A stretch of DNA of 41,437 bases, taken from Candidatus Thiodiazotropha sp. (GTDB lineage: Bacteria; Pseudomonadota; Gammaproteobacteria; Chromatiales; Chromatiaceae). Below are positions 25,459 through 33,603 of the stretch, piece by piece (position 1 is the first letter of the stretch; every line of letters starts with the position of its first letter). The DNA lies in assembly GCA_023838465.1 (NCBI GenBank), contig JAIVEQ010000038.1, positions 1-41,437 of the forward strand. The letters are read 5' to 3'. A program made the translations under genes and the position numbers. The notes beneath the pieces are model-generated. The model had not been told where the DNA came from. It made no database searches and worked only from the letters and a program-made list of their open reading frames with translations.

Positions 25459-25705
25459 TCCAGCTTATACTCCAGCTCCTCGTCTAATCCTTTAGGAGTA
25501 TCTGCCGTACCACTTGCAATGCATTGAAAAAAAAGATTATTCCTAATAATGTGGCAGGTATTCGCAATCGTGCAGCGATGCTGTAAACGCAGAAGGATTA
25601 ATCCCACAAATATCTTGCTGGATTTGGCGATGCGGATGTTTGCCCAGCCTGTAACCGGTCAGAACACCACTCAGGCATTTCATTGACAACCCGGAGGTCT
25701 GCTCC

Positions 25706-27610
25706 ATGTTTGGATACCTGAACCACTCACTCCTGCTTCGTGCCGGTCTGGCGATGGGATTGGTCACTGTTTTAGCGGTGGGTGGAATGGTCAGTGCGGT
25801 ATTCGTGGCCCGTTCCACTCATGGTGAAGCTGCTGCAGTGAACCAGGCGGGCAGCCTGCGTATGCAGTCCTACCACATTGCAGCGGCACTGGAGTCAGAA
25901 CACAACGGAGGACCTGGTCCCTTTGGGGACATGAATCTGCTGACAGCGGAGTTTGAGCAACGCCTGACCAACCCGCGCTTGACCGATGTTGTAAACACGA
26001 CCAGCCGCAAGTCCATACAAGAGGTCTACCAGCTGATTACGGGTCGCTGGCAGGGAACAATCCTTCCCTTACTTCGTGATTACATGGAACAGAGAAATGA
26101 TTCATTTGTGGAAGAATCATTTGATAAAACCCGCTTGGCTTTCCGTGGCATAGTCGGTGGGTTTGTAGCTGATATCGACAATCTGGTGCGGCTGCTGGAG
26201 GAAGATGCCGAGTCACGCATACACATGTTGGGTCTGTTCCAGGGAATCAGTCTGTTTTTGACCCTGACTGTAGCCATTGCCACCCTCTATCTGCTGCAAA
26301 TCGATGTACTGGGTCCCTTACACGAATTGCTCAATGCCGCAGAGCAGGCAGGAAGCGGCAATTTTACAGCCCGGGTAAGTCACACTGGGCGTGATGAACT
26401 AGGTCGATTGGGTAGGACTTTCAATACCATGGCTACAGACCTATCCAAGATTTATGGGGCACTTGAGGAACGAGTTGCCGAGAAAACCAGAAAACTAATG
26501 CAACGCAATCAATCACTGGAATTGCTCTACACCGCAACCCAGTATCTGACTGAGGCCCCAGTTTCTGAGCAGACCTATCGTAAATTGTTGGACGATATCG
26601 GACAGGTGGTAGAGATCGACAGCATCACCTTGTGTAGGATGGATGAGAGAAAAAAACGTGCCCATCGGATAGCCTGCAATGGTCCAATACCGCCGATGTG
26701 TGAAAATGAAAACTGCAGCCTATGTCTGGGCAATGGGATAACGCAGCTGCTTGGAAATATGGAACATGGCGGTGCTCAGAATATTCTGTCAGTACCCGTT
26801 GGTGATAAAAAGAATAATAATGGCGTACTGCTTGTTGAAACAAAACCGGATAAAGAACTGGAGTCCTGGCAGATCCAGCTTCTGGAAACACTCGGCAAAC
26901 ATATCGGTATCTCGGTGGACGTTACTCGTCGTGTAACCCAGCGTCGTCGTCTGGCACTTCTTGAGGAACGTAGCGTGATGGCTCGGGAACTACATGATTC
27001 TCTGGCGCAGTCCCTTACATATCTGAAGATACAAGTTACCCGCCTTTCAGTGATAACACGATCAGGGGCGGAGCATAGCACGGTAGAAGATGCCCTTCGC
27101 GAACTCAAGGAGGGGCTGGAATCAGCCTACCGCCAGTTACGTGAGCTACTCACCACTTTTCGCTTGCAGATGGATGGTAGCGGCCTTGGGCCGGCGCTGG
27201 CCAAAACGGTAGAGGAATTCAATGCGCGAGGTAATTTGGATATTCAACTGGACAACCAGCTTAAGACCTCTCCATTCACCGTCAATGAGGAGATCCATGT
27301 ACTACAAATTGTGCGTGAAGCACTATCCAATGTCATTCACCACTCTAAAGCTACGCAGGCCAGGGTCAGCCTGAGTTTCGGAGATAATAAGGGCATCCTG
27401 GTCAGTGTGGAAGACAACGGCATTGGCCTCCCGCAAAAAGCCAAACGTACCCACCACTATGGACTCGCGATCATGCACGAACGTAGCAACACATTGCATG
27501 GCAATCTACGGATTGAACGGCAAGATCATGGCGGTACTAAGGTCAGTCTGAGGTTTCAGCCCGAAGTATCTCAGAAACAGTTCTCCCCACAGGAAGAACA
27601 GACGACATGA
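25706..27610 (+). CDS. narX: NarX-like nitrate/nitrite sensor histidine kinase
   Basis: The 634-residue inner-membrane kinase has TM1 at about residues 9-34. A periplasmic sensor follows with a P-box-like VNQAGSLRMQSYHIA at about 45-59, the nitrate-binding element of NarX. TM2 is at about 172-195 and a HAMP segment follows. A coiled linker leads to a GAF-like central module with a Cys cluster (CENENCSLCLG). The HisKA_3 box is ARELHDSLAQSLTYLK with phospho-acceptor His430, and the ATPase domain has REALSNVIHHSKA and VEDNGIGLP. GGAGG lies eight bases before the ATG. Its stop overlaps the regulator start (ATGA), so they form a two-gene operon divergent from narK. It probably controls nar expression in response to nitrate. 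Confidence 0.92.
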   Translation: MFGYLNHSLLLRAGLAMGLVTVLAVGGMVSAVFVARSTHGEAAAVNQAGSLRMQSYHIAAALESEHNGGPGPFGDMNLLTAEFEQRLTNPRLTDVVNTTSRKSIQEVYQLITGRWQGTILPLLRDYMEQRNDSFVEESFDKTRLAFRGIVGGFVADIDNLVRLLEEDAESRIHMLGLFQGISLFLTLTVAIATLYLLQIDVLGPLHELLNAAEQAGSGNFTARVSHTGRDELGRLGRTFNTMATDLSKIYGALEERVAEKTRKLMQRNQSLELLYTATQYLTEAPVSEQTYRKLLDDIGQVVEIDSITLCRMDERKKRAHRIACNGPIPPMCENENCSLCLGNGITQLLGNMEHGGAQNILSVPVGDKKNNNGVLLVETKPDKELESWQIQLLETLGKHIGISVDVTRRVTQRRRLALLEERSVMARELHDSLAQSLTYLKIQVTRLSVITRSGAEHSTVEDALRELKEGLESAYRQLRELLTTFRLQMDGSGLGPALAKTVEEFNARGNLDIQLDNQLKTSPFTVNEEIHVLQIVREALSNVIHHSKATQARVSLSFGDNKGILVSVEDNGIGLPQKAKRTHHYGLAIMHERSNTLHGNLRIERQDHGGTKVSLRFQPEVSQKQFSPQEEQTT

Positions 27611-28701
27611 ACAAAAGCAATAGCCAACGTATTGTCATCATCGATGATCATCCCCTATTACGTAAAGGGCTGCAGCAACTTGCCAATCTCAGTCATGAGG
27701 TTGAGATTATAGGAGAAACAGACAGTGGTGAGAAAGGGCTAGCATTAGTCAAAGCCTTGCAGCCAGATCTCGTATTACTTGATCTGAACATGCCCGGAAT
27801 GAACGGGCTGGAAACCTTGGATGCACTGAAACAGCTAGAGTCGCAACCTAAGGTAATTATCCTCACTGTCTCGGATACCCAAGAAGATGTCATCGCTGCT
27901 TTACGTGGGGGTGCTGACGGCTACCTGCTGAAAGACATGGATCCCGAAGAGCTTCTGCTGAGGATTAGCAAGGTCGAAGAAGGTAAACCGATATTGTCCC
28001 CCAAAATTGCCGAACACTTGGGTGACTCGCTGCAGGCAGAGGTTCAGCGCATCGTCATCATTGATGACCATCCCCTATTACGAAAAGGACTGCATCAACT
28101 TGTAGATCTCAGCCCGGACCTGGATATCATCGGGGAAACGGATAATGGTGAACAAGGTCTACTGATGGTTCAGGAGATACAACCCGACCTTGTACTGCTG
28201 GATCTGAATATGCCGGGAATGGACGGGCTGGAAACCCTTCATGCCCTGAAACAGCTAAAGCCTTCACCCAAAGTGGCAATCCTCACCGTATCCGACAAGC
28301 AAAAGGATATCGTATCTGCCTTACGAAGAGGCGCTGATGGCTATCTGTTGAAGGACATGGACCCTGAGGACCTACTGGATAAGTTACATGAATTAGCGGA
28401 AGGCCGGCTAGTGATGTCCCAAAACATAGCTGAAAGCCTGGCGCTGGCTTTGCGTGCCGAGAGCCAGAAGGATCAAGAATCGGAGGGTGAAGAGCTTACG
28501 GAACGGGAATGCGAGATCTTAATCCACATAAGTGGCGGTGAGAGTAACAAGGTAATCGCCCGCAAACTTGACATCGCCGAAGCCACAGTCAAAGTGCATG
28601 TCAAGCATCTGTTGAAAAAACTAGGACTGAAGTCGCGTGTCGAAGCGGCGGTATGGGCCATAACCCATAAAGACAAGCTGAAATGCCATAGCCTGCCTTA
28701 A
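27607..28701 (+). CDS. narL: NarL-like response regulator with two tandem receiver domains
   Basis: This 364-residue regulator is REC-REC-HTH. REC1 (about 8-128) and REC2 (about 148-268) are offset by exactly 140 residues and each holds a complete set: IIDDHPLLRKGL (acidic pair), LLDLNMPG with phospho-acceptors Asp59 and Asp199, TVSD, and GYLLKDMDPE with Lys109 and Lys249. A LuxR/NarL-type HTH follows at about 296-352 (LTERECEIL...NKVIARKLDIAEATVKVHVKHLL). Normal NarL has one receiver and about 215 residues. The repeats differ at many synonymous positions, so this is an old duplication, not an assembly artefact. The ATG overlaps the narX stop. Both receivers appear phosphorylatable; whether both accept phosphate from NarX is unknown. 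Confidence 0.92.
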   Translation: MNKSNSQRIVIIDDHPLLRKGLQQLANLSHEVEIIGETDSGEKGLALVKALQPDLVLLDLNMPGMNGLETLDALKQLESQPKVIILTVSDTQEDVIAALRGGADGYLLKDMDPEELLLRISKVEEGKPILSPKIAEHLGDSLQAEVQRIVIIDDHPLLRKGLHQLVDLSPDLDIIGETDNGEQGLLMVQEIQPDLVLLDLNMPGMDGLETLHALKQLKPSPKVAILTVSDKQKDIVSALRRGADGYLLKDMDPEDLLDKLHELAEGRLVMSQNIAESLALALRAESQKDQESEGEELTERECEILIHISGGESNKVIARKLDIAEATVKVHVKHLLKKLGLKSRVEAAVWAITHKDKLKCHSLP

Positions 28702-28813
28702 AAGGTTAATTTGTATTGCTGTAGCAATATACAGGATGTCGTCTGAGCAATAGATCTGCTGATATCGTGTGACCCCTTCCACAGATAAGACTCAATCTTT
28801 CAGCACAATACGT

Positions 28814-28868
28814 TGGGGCGGACCCCACCCGACAACTAGAAATGGACCGTAGGGTTGGGCCTGCCCCA
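28814..28868. repeat. Imperfect GC-rich inverted repeat downstream of narL
   Basis: Two 17-base arms (28814-28830 and 28852-28868) match as an inverted repeat at 14 of 17 positions around a 21-base spacer. This is the only structure I see in the 487 bases between narL and the next gene apart from the promoter near 29133. It could be a dispersed repeat of the genome or a transcription end signal for narXL; no T tract follows. Confidence 0.4.
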
Positions 28869-29132
28869 CCAATCACTAGCCGTATGCATTGAGTTACAAG
28901 TAGCATTTTCTATTCATTAGTGATTGAACATAGATCATCCAATCAGCCTATTATTACGGCAAACTTTCTTAGATGCCTTGAAGCACTTCATTGTTAAATT
29001 AACAAGACAGTTTCTAGTCCCAATGATTTAGCTCCGTAATCCCGATACCACGCTCATTCAAACCCATCAAGTAAAAACTAATAACTCAACTTCTAGTAAT
29101 TAACCTACTAAATTTCTTGCTTTTCCCCCTGC

Positions 29133-29161
29133 TTGACATATTATGTCATACAGTTTATCTT
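29133..29161 (+). promoter_or_regulatory. Sigma70-like promoter of the yjfI-pspA operon
   Basis: A perfect -35 TTGACA at 29133-29138 is followed after 17 bases by TATCTT (29156-29161), four of six matches to TATAAT. The transcription start would be near 29168, about 20 bases before the first gene. Classical pspA operons use sigma54; no GG-N10-GC sigma54 element is visible here. Confidence 0.6.
29134..29148. promoter_or_regulatory. Perfect 15-bp palindrome (candidate operator) over the -35 region
   Basis: TGACATA-T-TATGTCA is a perfect inverted repeat that covers most of the -35 box and the first part of the spacer. A repressor bound here would block RNA polymerase. The operon itself encodes a small tandem RHH-like protein that could be that repressor; this link is inference. 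Confidence 0.5.
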
Positions 29162-29188
29162 CTACTTATCGTGTGAATGGAGGAACCA

Positions 29189-29608
29189 ATGAACAACCTA
29201 TTAGAAAAACTGGAGAGGGTACTCGGTATGTCTGATACGGGAAGCCTGAACGGACTTGAATATGAGTTCAATCCGATACCAGGCGAAGTTGAAGTGGTCC
29301 AGGTTGCATTTAAAGATAGGGAGGAACTGCCGATATATCTGACTCAATCAGAAAGTCAGATGCTCTGTATCTGTTATTTATGGGATGACGAGGAGGTTAT
29401 CTCCGACAAACGAGCAGAAATGCTGGAGGTCATGCTGGATATGAATATACCCATGCCCCTCTCCTCTTTTGGCCGGATTGGATCACGCTATACGATATTC
29501 GGCGCCCTCTCTCTCGAATCGTCAGCAGAGAGTATTGCCAGAGAACTTACAGTACTCAGCGACAATGCGCTCGACGCCATTGACGCCATGAGCGAATACT
29601 TGAACTAA
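29189..29608 (+). CDS. yjfI: YjfI family protein (DUF2170)
   Basis: The 139-residue acidic cytoplasmic protein matches the DUF2170/YjfI family, found next to PspA-type genes (E. coli yjfI is next to the PspA homologue yjfJ). Recognisable blocks are LPIYLTQSESQMLCICYLWD, MLEVMLDMNIPMPLSSFGRI and YTIFGALS. The fold and exact role are not settled; an accessory or adaptor to PspA is the usual suggestion from context. GGAGG five bases before the ATG at 29189 fixes the start over an upstream in-frame GTG/ATG region. First gene of the envelope-stress operon. Confidence 0.82.
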   Translation: MNNLLEKLERVLGMSDTGSLNGLEYEFNPIPGEVEVVQVAFKDREELPIYLTQSESQMLCICYLWDDEEVISDKRAEMLEVMLDMNIPMPLSSFGRIGSRYTIFGALSLESSAESIARELTVLSDNALDAIDAMSEYLN

Positions 29609-29628
29609 TTCTTAACAGGAGTCAACCA

Positions 29629-30330
29629 ATGGAATTTTTCAAAAAACTGATGACTGCTATACGTGGTGGTAGCCGTGAGTTGGGTGAGGCGGTACTCGAC
29701 ACACAAAGTATCCGCATCTATGAGCAGGAGATTGAAGATGCAAAGGAGGCGATTAAAAAGGCTGAAAGTGACCTGACAGGCGTCATGGCCAAGGATATGC
29801 AGGCAGGCCGTGAAATTGAACGCCTCGAAAAAGAGATTGCCAGTTATGAATCGAAGGCAATAAGTGCCCTTGATCAGGATAATGAGGCACTGGCCGGCGA
29901 GGTTGCCGAAAAGATTGCTGAACTAGAGGTTGAACTCGAAACACAAAGGATTGCCAAGGATAAATTTTCTGCCCATGTGAATTCGGTCAAGGAGATGATC
30001 AAGCAGACTCATGCAAAGATCCGCGAACATGAACGTGAGATATCGATGGTGAAAACCACGGATAACGTCCATAAAGCAGCCAAATCGATCAATCAGCACA
30101 TCGATGGTGGCAGTTCAAAGATGGTTGCCGCCAAAGAGTCGCTGGAGAGAATTAAACATCGCCAACAGGATAATAGTGACCGTATGGTTGCTTCAGAATC
30201 GCTGAATGATGAATTGAGTGGCGAGTCTCTGGAGAACAAATTAAAAGCGGCAGGCATTGGTGATGAGAGTGATCGTAAAAAGCAAGTATTGGAACGTTTA
30301 AAGGCCAAGCGCAAAGGTAACAAAAACTGA
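29629..30330 (+). CDS. pspA: PspA/IM30 family membrane-stress protein
   Basis: The 233-residue protein is predicted almost entirely alpha-helical and coiled-coil. The N-terminal amphipathic helix MEFFKKLMTAIRGG is the membrane-binding element. Long heptad-rich helices follow (YEQEIEDAKEAIKKAESDLT, REIERLEKEIASYESKA, AGEVAEKIAELEVELETQRI) and a basic C-terminus KRKGNKN. PspA and Vipp1/IM30 belong to the ESCRT-III superfamily and form rods and rings that protect or remodel damaged inner membrane. The partners here (YjfI, YqiJ, YqiK, AAA+) resemble the YjfJ branch rather than the pspABC operon, since pspB, pspC and pspF are absent. It starts 20 bases after yjfI. Confidence 0.88.
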   Translation: MEFFKKLMTAIRGGSRELGEAVLDTQSIRIYEQEIEDAKEAIKKAESDLTGVMAKDMQAGREIERLEKEIASYESKAISALDQDNEALAGEVAEKIAELEVELETQRIAKDKFSAHVNSVKEMIKQTHAKIREHEREISMVKTTDNVHKAAKSINQHIDGGSSKMVAAKESLERIKHRQQDNSDRMVASESLNDELSGESLENKLKAAGIGDESDRKKQVLERLKAKRKGNKN

Positions 30331-30365
30331 TCGTTCACAGCAATAGTAATACTGCTTTACCTATT

Positions 30366-30391
30366 CGGCATGACCGACTCCGGTCATGCCG
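30366..30391 (+). promoter_or_regulatory. Strong hairpin between pspA and the RHH gene
   Basis: CGGCATGACCG (30366-30376) pairs perfectly with 30381-30391 around an ACTC loop: eleven pairs. It lies 36 bases after the pspA stop and lacks a T tract. It could cap pspA mRNA and lower expression of downstream genes, giving PspA in excess over the rest. Confidence 0.6.
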
Positions 30392-30418
30392 GTTCAATGA
30401 TCGATTGCTCATACCCTA

Positions 30419-30751
30419 ATGACCAAAAAGAACCCAGCAAAACCGAAACGATGGACAGATTCCGATAAGGCAATACGTGCAACCCAAGTCGCATTTGATG
30501 TCGAGAATGAGATTATCGATACGATAAAAAAGGAAGCATGTCATAAAGGTGTTGCTCCTTCGGATATGATTCGTCATATCGTTGGTCTGAATGTGACCGT
30601 CAAGCCTGTCAGACCACGACTTACCATGTCATTAAAGGAAGATGATTATCATGTGTTGGCTGAAAAATATGGACTATTGCCCAGTGAGCGTCTTGCCATC
30701 AAGACACGCATGATCGACGAGATCAGGAAATACGCATCACGGAAAAAATAG
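30419..30751 (+). CDS. Small basic protein with two RHH-like repeats (putative operon regulator)
   Basis: The 110-residue protein starts with a Lys/Pro-rich tail (MTKKNPAKPKRWTDSDKA). Two segments follow that both look like ribbon-helix-helix units: a strand TQVAFDVEN with helices EIIDTIKKEACHKG and APSDMIRHIVG (about 22-57), then a strand PRLTMSLKED with helices DYHVLAEKYGLL and LAIKTRMIDEIRKY (about 66-107). A tandem RHH chain could bind palindromic DNA. I do not recognise a named family. No good ribosome-binding site precedes the ATG and the gene sits just behind a hairpin, so low expression is likely, as for a regulator. It is otherwise conserved in context only by position within the PspA-YqiJ operon. 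Confidence 0.6.
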   Translation: MTKKNPAKPKRWTDSDKAIRATQVAFDVENEIIDTIKKEACHKGVAPSDMIRHIVGLNVTVKPVRPRLTMSLKEDDYHVLAEKYGLLPSERLAIKTRMIDEIRKYASRKK

Positions 30752-30783
30752 AGCGGCTAGCTGCTTGATTAAAGGAGATTAAC

Positions 30784-31446
30784 TTGGACGCATTTTTTGA
30801 CACGATCAGTAGTTATCCGACCAGTGTCTATACCGTTATTCTCGGAATAATGCTGGTATTTTGGCTGTTTGCTATTGTTGGCATGCTGGATATCGATCTA
30901 ATCCCAACTGATGTTGATGAAGGTCTGTTTGAACCGGATGTGAACTTTGAAGGTGATATACCCGGTTTTGTGGGTCTCCTGCATACCCTGGGCTTGACCG
31001 GTGTTCCCTTTACCTTAGTCATCAGTATCATCGCATTGATAGGCTTCACACTCTCATATGTTATCTCGACCTACCTGCTCATACCCCTAGGCTCCACATT
31101 GATTCGATATGCTGCTGGCACGTTGGTATTGGTTGGTGGTCTTGCCGTGGCAATTCCCATTACGGCTAAACTGATCAAACCCATGAAACCACTTTTTGTA
31201 AAGCACTTTGCTCCTTCGAATAAGGATTTTATCGGATATATCTGCACGGTATCGTCTTCAAAAGTAAATACAACATTTGGTATCGGTATTGTGGAGACGG
31301 GTGGCTCTCCACTGCAAATCAACATCCGTGCAGATGAACAACAAGCTTTTAAGAAGGGTATGGCGGTAAGAATCGCCGATTACGATCAAGCCAATGACGT
31401 CTTCGATGTCATCAGCGAAGAAGAGTATCAAAAACTTGTTGGCTGA
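30784..31446 (+). CDS. yqiJ: YqiJ-like membrane protein with C-terminal OB-fold (NfeD-related)
   Basis: The 220-residue protein has three to four membrane helices (YTVILGIMLVFWLFAIVGML, FTLVISIIALIGFTLSYVIS, LVLVGGLAVAIPITAKLI). A soluble C-terminal domain (about 145-220: DFIGYICTVSSSKVNTTFG, GSPLQINIRADE, AVRIADYD) fits the OB-fold of YqiJ/NfeD short forms. There is no ClpP-like protease domain. YqiJ proteins partner the YqiK flotillin, which follows here. The start is TTG at 30784, supported by AAGGAG six bases upstream and the absence of a better ATG. It probably anchors or regulates the flotillin scaffold in the inner membrane. Confidence 0.83.
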   Translation: MDAFFDTISSYPTSVYTVILGIMLVFWLFAIVGMLDIDLIPTDVDEGLFEPDVNFEGDIPGFVGLLHTLGLTGVPFTLVISIIALIGFTLSYVISTYLLIPLGSTLIRYAAGTLVLVGGLAVAIPITAKLIKPMKPLFVKHFAPSNKDFIGYICTVSSSKVNTTFGIGIVETGGSPLQINIRADEQQAFKKGMAVRIADYDQANDVFDVISEEEYQKLVG

Positions 31447-31484
31447 TAACCGACACAGTTTCAATTTATAGAGGAAGTAAAGAT

Positions 31485-33542
31485 ATGGAAACAATCCTAT
31501 TTATTATTGGATCTGCTGCAATTATTCTGCTTGGCGTATTTGCCCTGTTTGCTGGCCTATACAAAAAAGTTCCACAGGGTAAAGCAATGATCGTGAGCAC
31601 CCTCAGTAAAGATCCAAAAGTGACGTTTACCGGTGCCTTGGTACTGCCTGTCATTCACCTCAAGGAGTTGATGACCATCTCCCTGAAGACTATCGAAATC
31701 GATCGTCGTGGACATGATGGGCTGATCTGTAAGGATAATATCCGAGCCGATATCAAAGTAACTTTTTTTGTACGGGTAAACATGACCAAGGATGATGTAT
31801 TGAAAGTAGCACAAGCCGTGGGTGTTGAGCGGGCCTCCGATCAATCATCGGTTGAGGAGCTTTTCTCAGCTAAATTTTCAGAAGCCTTGAAAACGGTTGG
31901 TAAACGGATGGATTTCATCTCCTTGTACGAAGAGCGGGATGCCTTCAGAGACGACATCATCGAAGTCATCGGTAAAGATTTAAATGGTTATGTGCTAGAA
32001 GATGCTGCCATCGATTATCTTGAACAGACACCCGTTGAATCTTTGGATCGGGATAACATTCTTGATGCTGAAGGCATTCGAAAAATCACCGAACTCACTG
32101 CAACCCAACATATCAAAACGAATGAGTACGAGCGGGATGAGGAGAAGGCGATTAAGAAGAAGGATGTCGAGACTCGCGAGGCAGTATTGCAGCTAGAAAA
32201 GCAGGAGGAAGATGCTATAGCTCGTCAGCATCGGGAAGTCGCCACCATCCAGGCACGGGAAGAAGCGGAGACACAAAAGATCCAGGCGGAGGAGAGACTC
32301 AGAGCCGAAGAGGCACGCATCAAGATGGAAGAAGCGATTGCAATCCAGGAGGAGAATAAACAACGTGAGATCGAAGTTGCCGCCTATCAACGTCAGAGCG
32401 TAACAGTCAAAGAGGCGGAAGGTGTCACCAAAGCCAAAGACCTTGAAATTGTCGAGCGTCAACGCATTGTTGCCCTTGCAGATTATGCCAAGGAGAAAGA
32501 GGTTGAACAGGAGAAAAAGGAGATCGCCGACCTCACCAGTGATCGCATCTCGGTAGAGAAACGGGTTGCTGAAGAAGAGGAGAATATCGAAAAAGTGCGT
32601 CTTGTCTCCAAGGCTGAACGTGAGAAGGAAGCTACCATCATCGCTGCTGAGGCTGAAGCGCAAGAGGGTCTTGTCAAAGAGGTGAAGGCATCTGAGGCAG
32701 AGGCACAAAAAGCGATTCAAAAGGCACAGGAAGAGGTGACCCTGGCCGAGGGTCGTAAACAATCGGCTACACTCGATGCCGAGGCAGCCATTAAACAGGC
32801 AGAGGCAACCCGTTCTCGGGAAGCGGCGCCTGGGCTAGCCAAAGCAGAGGTCATGGAAGCCACTGCAGTAGCAAAAGAGAAAGATGGGTTGGCCGAAGCA
32901 GTTATCCTGCGTGAGCGACTTGAGGCTCAGGCCATTGGTGATGAAAAAGTCGGATTGGCCGCGGCAAGGATCAAGGAAGCCGATGCGGATGCAGTTGAGA
33001 AAATGGGTGAGGCCGATGCAAAAAATGTTGAGCTACGCTTTCTTGCTGAGGCCAATGGTCTGAAGGAGAAGTTCACCGCTATGGACGCAATGAGTGACCA
33101 TTCCCGACAACATGAGGAGTTCCGTCTCAAGCTTGATCTCAACCACACAGAGACCATGCGCTGGATCGAGGCCAATACTGAGATCGCCAAAGAGCAGGCC
33201 GATATTCTCGCTTCAGCCCTCAGCGATGCCAACATCGATATCGTCGGTGGTAGTGGCGAGTACTTCGAGAAGTTCGTCAATGCACTCGCAGTTGGCAAAT
33301 CAATGGATGGGGTTGTACGCGGTGAAACTGCCCAAAAATTGCTAGGAAAACACCTCAGTGGTGAAGCCGATTTGATTGAGGATATCAAGGATATTGCCAC
33401 TGGGCTTGGCGGTAACAGCGACAGTCTGCAGAATCTCACTGTCAGCGCCTTTATTGCCAAAATGATGCGAGATGGCAACCCAGAACAAAAAGAGATGCTG
33501 CAAAAACTGATGGGTTCTGTCTCTGCTAAAAAATCATCATAA
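31485..33542 (+). CDS. yqiK: Flotillin-like SPFH protein YqiK
   Basis: The 685-residue protein has an N-terminal membrane segment (ILFIIGSAAIILLGVFALFA) and an SPFH domain to about residue 200 (KKVPQGKAMIVSTL, DNIRADIKVTFFVRVNMTKD, DLNGYVLEDAAIDYLEQTP). A very long Glu/Lys/Ala-rich coiled coil follows at about 205-500, then a flotillin-type C-terminal oligomerisation region (QADILASALSDANIDIVGGS). Flotillins form large membrane cages and organise microdomains. Downstream of yqiJ (38-base gap) and upstream of the AAA+ gene, it is likely the scaffold of this envelope-stress system. It is distinct from the 254-residue slipin at 3741-4505. Confidence 0.9.
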   Translation: METILFIIGSAAIILLGVFALFAGLYKKVPQGKAMIVSTLSKDPKVTFTGALVLPVIHLKELMTISLKTIEIDRRGHDGLICKDNIRADIKVTFFVRVNMTKDDVLKVAQAVGVERASDQSSVEELFSAKFSEALKTVGKRMDFISLYEERDAFRDDIIEVIGKDLNGYVLEDAAIDYLEQTPVESLDRDNILDAEGIRKITELTATQHIKTNEYERDEEKAIKKKDVETREAVLQLEKQEEDAIARQHREVATIQAREEAETQKIQAEERLRAEEARIKMEEAIAIQEENKQREIEVAAYQRQSVTVKEAEGVTKAKDLEIVERQRIVALADYAKEKEVEQEKKEIADLTSDRISVEKRVAEEEENIEKVRLVSKAEREKEATIIAAEAEAQEGLVKEVKASEAEAQKAIQKAQEEVTLAEGRKQSATLDAEAAIKQAEATRSREAAPGLAKAEVMEATAVAKEKDGLAEAVILRERLEAQAIGDEKVGLAAARIKEADADAVEKMGEADAKNVELRFLAEANGLKEKFTAMDAMSDHSRQHEEFRLKLDLNHTETMRWIEANTEIAKEQADILASALSDANIDIVGGSGEYFEKFVNALAVGKSMDGVVRGETAQKLLGKHLSGEADLIEDIKDIATGLGGNSDSLQNLTVSAFIAKMMRDGNPEQKEMLQKLMGSVSAKKSS

Positions 33543-33603
33543 TCCCGTTGATAAGACCTATATAAGAAAGCTTTGGTGCTCGCACAAAAGTTAAGGAGTT
33601 GGC

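Noticed and set aside
25498..25520. NarL heptamer pair (AGGAGTA and TACCACT) upstream of narX
   Set aside because: The two heptamers are in the wrong relative orientation and spacing for a 7-2-7 site; single heptamers are common by chance.
27628..28470. Assembly duplication as the cause of the double receiver
   Set aside because: The two copies differ at many silent and several coding positions, which a collapsed or repeated assembly would not produce.
32193..33478. Long open frames antisense to the yqiK flotillin gene (about 189 and 183 codons)
   Set aside because: They mirror the Glu/Lys/Ala-rich coiled coil; translations are Leu/Phe- or Ser-rich without domains or ribosome-binding sites.
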